Assembly: GCF_024323335.1 (NCBI RefSeq)
Contig: NC_066583.1
Coordinates: 360,040,377 to 360,104,376, forward strand
Origin: Lathyrus oleraceus
Lineage: Eukaryota; Streptophyta; Magnoliopsida; Fabales; Fabaceae
DNA: 64,000 nucleotides
Direction of reading: 5' to 3'
Positions 62,178 through 64,000 of this stretch are shown in pieces. The notes under the pieces are model-generated. The model did no database searches and was not told the DNA's origin. It saw nothing but the letters and a program-made list of their open reading frames with translations. A program made the position numbers and the translations under genes. Within the stretch, counting starts at the first letter, position 1; every line of letters begins with the position of its first letter.

Positions 62178-64000
62178 ATGGATCTCGAACAAACTGTCAA
62201 AGATCTCCAGACTCAGAATGCTCAATTCAAGGAGATGATGCTAAGCTTATCCAAGGGGCAGGAGGAACTGAAGGCTCTTTTGCTCGAAAAGAAGAAAGAC
62301 AAGAAAGCTGTGAGTTTCATTAACCCGGGAAGAAGGCGTAAAGGACAGGCCGCAGGAGTCAAGTTTGGAATCCCGAATGGTCCAGAAGAGGGGGCGGAGA
62401 ATGATTCAGAGGAAGAGAATGCTGATTTCTCCAACCCTGAGAATGACGATGAAGATTATGAAAATGAACAGTACTCTCCAAGAGATGATAAGTACAAGTT
62501 GCTGGAAGAACGTATGCTAGCTATGGAGGGTCAGAAGGCGCCCGGTCTGGATTTCGAAAGTTTGGGTCTGGTCTCCGATGTGACCATTCCTCACAAATTC
62601 AAAATCCCCACTTTCACTAAGTACGATGGTGCATCTTGTCCTCAGATGCATCTGAGAGCTTATGTGAGAAAGATTCAGCCGCATACCACTGACAGGAAGC
62701 TATGGATCCATTTCTTCCAAGAGAGCCTGTCTGGCACACAGTTGGAATGGTATTATCAGCTCGAGAGCTCTGACATCCGCACCTGGACTGATTTAGCAAC
62801 AGCTTTCTATAAACAGTACCAGTATAACTCTGAACTAGCACCTACCCGGCTACAGTTGCAGAATATGACTATGGGATCTAAAGAAAGCTTTAAAGAATAT
62901 GCTCAAAAGTGGAGAGATTTGGCTGGCAGAGTCAAACCCCCTATGACTGACAGAGAATTGGTGGACATGTTCATGGGCACACTGACCGGCCCATTCTACA
63001 GCCATCTACTGGGAAGTTCTTCATCAGGTTTCACTGAACTTATATTAACAGGTGAACGTGTTGAAAGCGGCGTCCGAAGTGGAAAGATACAGGCGGCTAC
63101 CTCTGCAAGCACCAAAAGGTCCTATCAGGGGAGGAACGAATCAAATGCTGTGTACGGTCAAAAGGGTCGTAACAAGAAAAACCGTGACCATGACATTGGA
63201 GCGGTTACGATTGCAGCACCACCATCTCAAAACTTCCAGCCCAAACAAGACAGGCCAAGAAGGCAGTTTACCAGGATCAATATGACCTTGGCACAGGCAC
63301 TACAAGGAATGCTAAAGGCAAATTTGATCACCCTTAGAGATCCTCCTACGAATCCCAACACTACCTCTTCTCGTTATAATCCCAATGCCAGGTGTGCATA
63401 TCACTCCGATAGCCCCGGGCATGATACAAACGATTGCTGGTCATTGAAGAATAAGATTCAGGATATGATCGAAGCTGGAGAAATTGAGTTTGAGCCTCCG
63501 GAGACTCCTAATGTCATCACTGCTCCTATGCCTAACCATGACAAGACTGTTAATGCTATGGATGACGATTCTCACATTTCCAATGTGGCGGACTTAACAT
63601 CTCCTCTCCCGATCATAAAGAGGAATTTATTGCAAGCTGGTTTATTTCCAGGTTGTGCTGAAGATTGCAATCTCTGCATACTCCGGCCCGAGGACTGTTT
63701 GAAATTGAAGAATGGTATTCAACGGCTGATGGACGACCGTACAGTTCTCTTCGAAAGGATTCCTAAGGCGGAAAACCCTATTGAAGAAATATCTGTGATT
63801 GATAGGTCCAAAGCTCCAGTGAAGATTACCGCTACCAGGGCGCCTGTGAAGATTACTGCTGAGCCCAGGGTTGCTCCCCTAATCATCACTGCACCTGGCC
63901 CAATCCCGTATTCCTCAAGCAAAGCTATTCCGTGGAATTATGGCGGTGATGTTTACGTCCATGGCGTGAAGCAAGTGGATAATGCTGCTAATACTAGTGG
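62178..64000 (+). CDS. Ogre-3 gag (at least 607 codons), runs off the window
   Basis: Starts MDLEQTVKDLQTQNAQFKEM (coiled coil). A basic stretch (INPGRRRKGQAAGVKF) and an acidic tract (about 62391-62470) follow. The capsid-like core (HFFQESLSGTQLEWYYQLES, FKEYAQKWRDLAGRV) comes next. A zinc-knuckle-like CAYHSDSPGHDTNDC lies near 63388-63435. After it comes the spacer towards protease (LPIIKRNLLQAGLFPGCAED). A tandem APVKIT repeat occurs at about 63811-63860. The frame has no stop to the window end, so protease and pol should follow outside. Confidence 0.88.
   Translation, partial: MDLEQTVKDLQTQNAQFKEMMLSLSKGQEELKALLLEKKKDKKAVSFINPGRRRKGQAAGVKFGIPNGPEEGAENDSEEENADFSNPENDDEDYENEQYSPRDDKYKLLEERMLAMEGQKAPGLDFESLGLVSDVTIPHKFKIPTFTKYDGASCPQMHLRAYVRKIQPHTTDRKLWIHFFQESLSGTQLEWYYQLESSDIRTWTDLATAFYKQYQYNSELAPTRLQLQNMTMGSKESFKEYAQKWRDLAGRVKPPMTDRELVDMFMGTLTGPFYSHLLGSSSSGFTELILTGERVESGVRSGKIQAATSASTKRSYQGRNESNAVYGQKGRNKKNRDHDIGAVTIAAPPSQNFQPKQDRPRRQFTRINMTLAQALQGMLKANLITLRDPPTNPNTTSSRYNPNARCAYHSDSPGHDTNDCWSLKNKIQDMIEAGEIEFEPPETPNVITAPMPNHDKTVNAMDDDSHISNVADLTSPLPIIKRNLLQAGLFPGCAEDCNLCILRPEDCLKLKNGIQRLMDDRTVLFERIPKAENPIEEISVIDRSKAPVKITATRAPVKITAEPRVAPLIITAPGPIPYSSSKAIPWNYGGDVYVHGVKQVDNAANTS

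Larger units (their letters stand above)
57924..64000 (+). mobile_element. Ogre-3: Ogre-type element with intact ORF1 and gag, right end outside window
   Basis: LTR 57924-59902 (1,979 bp, TGTCATACCCC ... TATGACA), PBS TGGCGACTCTGCTGGGGA (59907), ORF1 60638-61966 and gag from 62178 to the window end. The short LTR but same PBS, ORF1 and gag order mark a different Ogre/Tat subfamily from Ogre-1 and Ogre-2. Expected target duplication CCGCT (57919-57923); its mate lies outside. No stop interrupts the visible coding frames. Confidence 0.88.

Overview
This window is repeat-dense plant nuclear DNA. The best fit is a legume with a very large genome, most likely tribe Fabeae (pea, faba bean or a relative). 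Three partial or complete Ogre-type (Tat lineage, Ty3/gypsy) retrotransposons dominate it. They are recognised by LTRs of about 5 kb or 2 kb, the primer-binding site TGGCGACTCTGCTGGGGA, an extra ORF upstream of gag, and a second RNase H domain. About 80% of the window is LTR-retrotransposon sequence. Host-type genes survive only between about 29.8 and 36.5 kb.

Layout, left to right. (1) 1-29,028: a minus-strand Ogre ('Ogre-1'). Its 3' LTR runs off the left edge. Then come a repeat-rich 3' UTR, integrase, two RNase H domains, RT, a 264-nt intron whose removal joins pro to RT in frame, protease, gag, ORF1, the PBS and a 4.9-kb 5' LTR. Two later insertions break it, each with a perfect 5-bp target duplication: a 1,948-bp solo LTR (7,792-9,739, AGCGT) in the gag-pro linker, and a plus-strand, internally deleted Ogre ('Ogre-2', 11,778-20,992, GGTCC) inside gag. 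With these insertions removed, Ogre-1 would be about 22 kb, the usual Ogre size. (2) 29,029-33,265: remnants of an older, possibly MULE-related insertion, a frameshifted GRF zinc-finger gene, a long AT microsatellite and a small serine-rich-like gene. (3) 33,266-36,474: an uninterrupted eight-exon gene for a highly divergent ClpC/Hsp100-like AAA+ protein. It lacks the middle domain, an in-frame transit peptide and the ClpP-docking tripeptide, and its first ATPase domain has a damaged Walker B. (4) 36.8-39.3 kb: a copia remnant, a minus-strand LTR-like segment and a decayed plant-mobile-domain (PMD) ORF.

(5) 39,258-50,729: a complete but decayed SIRE/Maximus-type Ty1/copia element (TSD AGAAG) with an intact 330-aa env-position ORF. 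It splits the PMD pseudogene, which resumes at 50,735. (6) 51,314-57,923: a Tork-type copia element with internal deletions, inserted in the PMD pseudogene. (7) 57,924-64,000: a third Ogre-type element ('Ogre-3') inserted in the Tork 3' LTR and running off the right edge. Its ORF1 (442 aa) and gag (at least 607 codons) are both uninterrupted, so it looks like the youngest element here.

The insertions can be ordered: PMD region, then SIRE and Tork, then Ogre-3; and older DNA, then Ogre-1, then Ogre-2 and the solo LTR. The most unusual single gene is the ClpC-like locus. I saw no CRISPR, rRNA or tRNA gene. Family names come from recognised motifs, not database searches, and coordinates may be off by a base or two.
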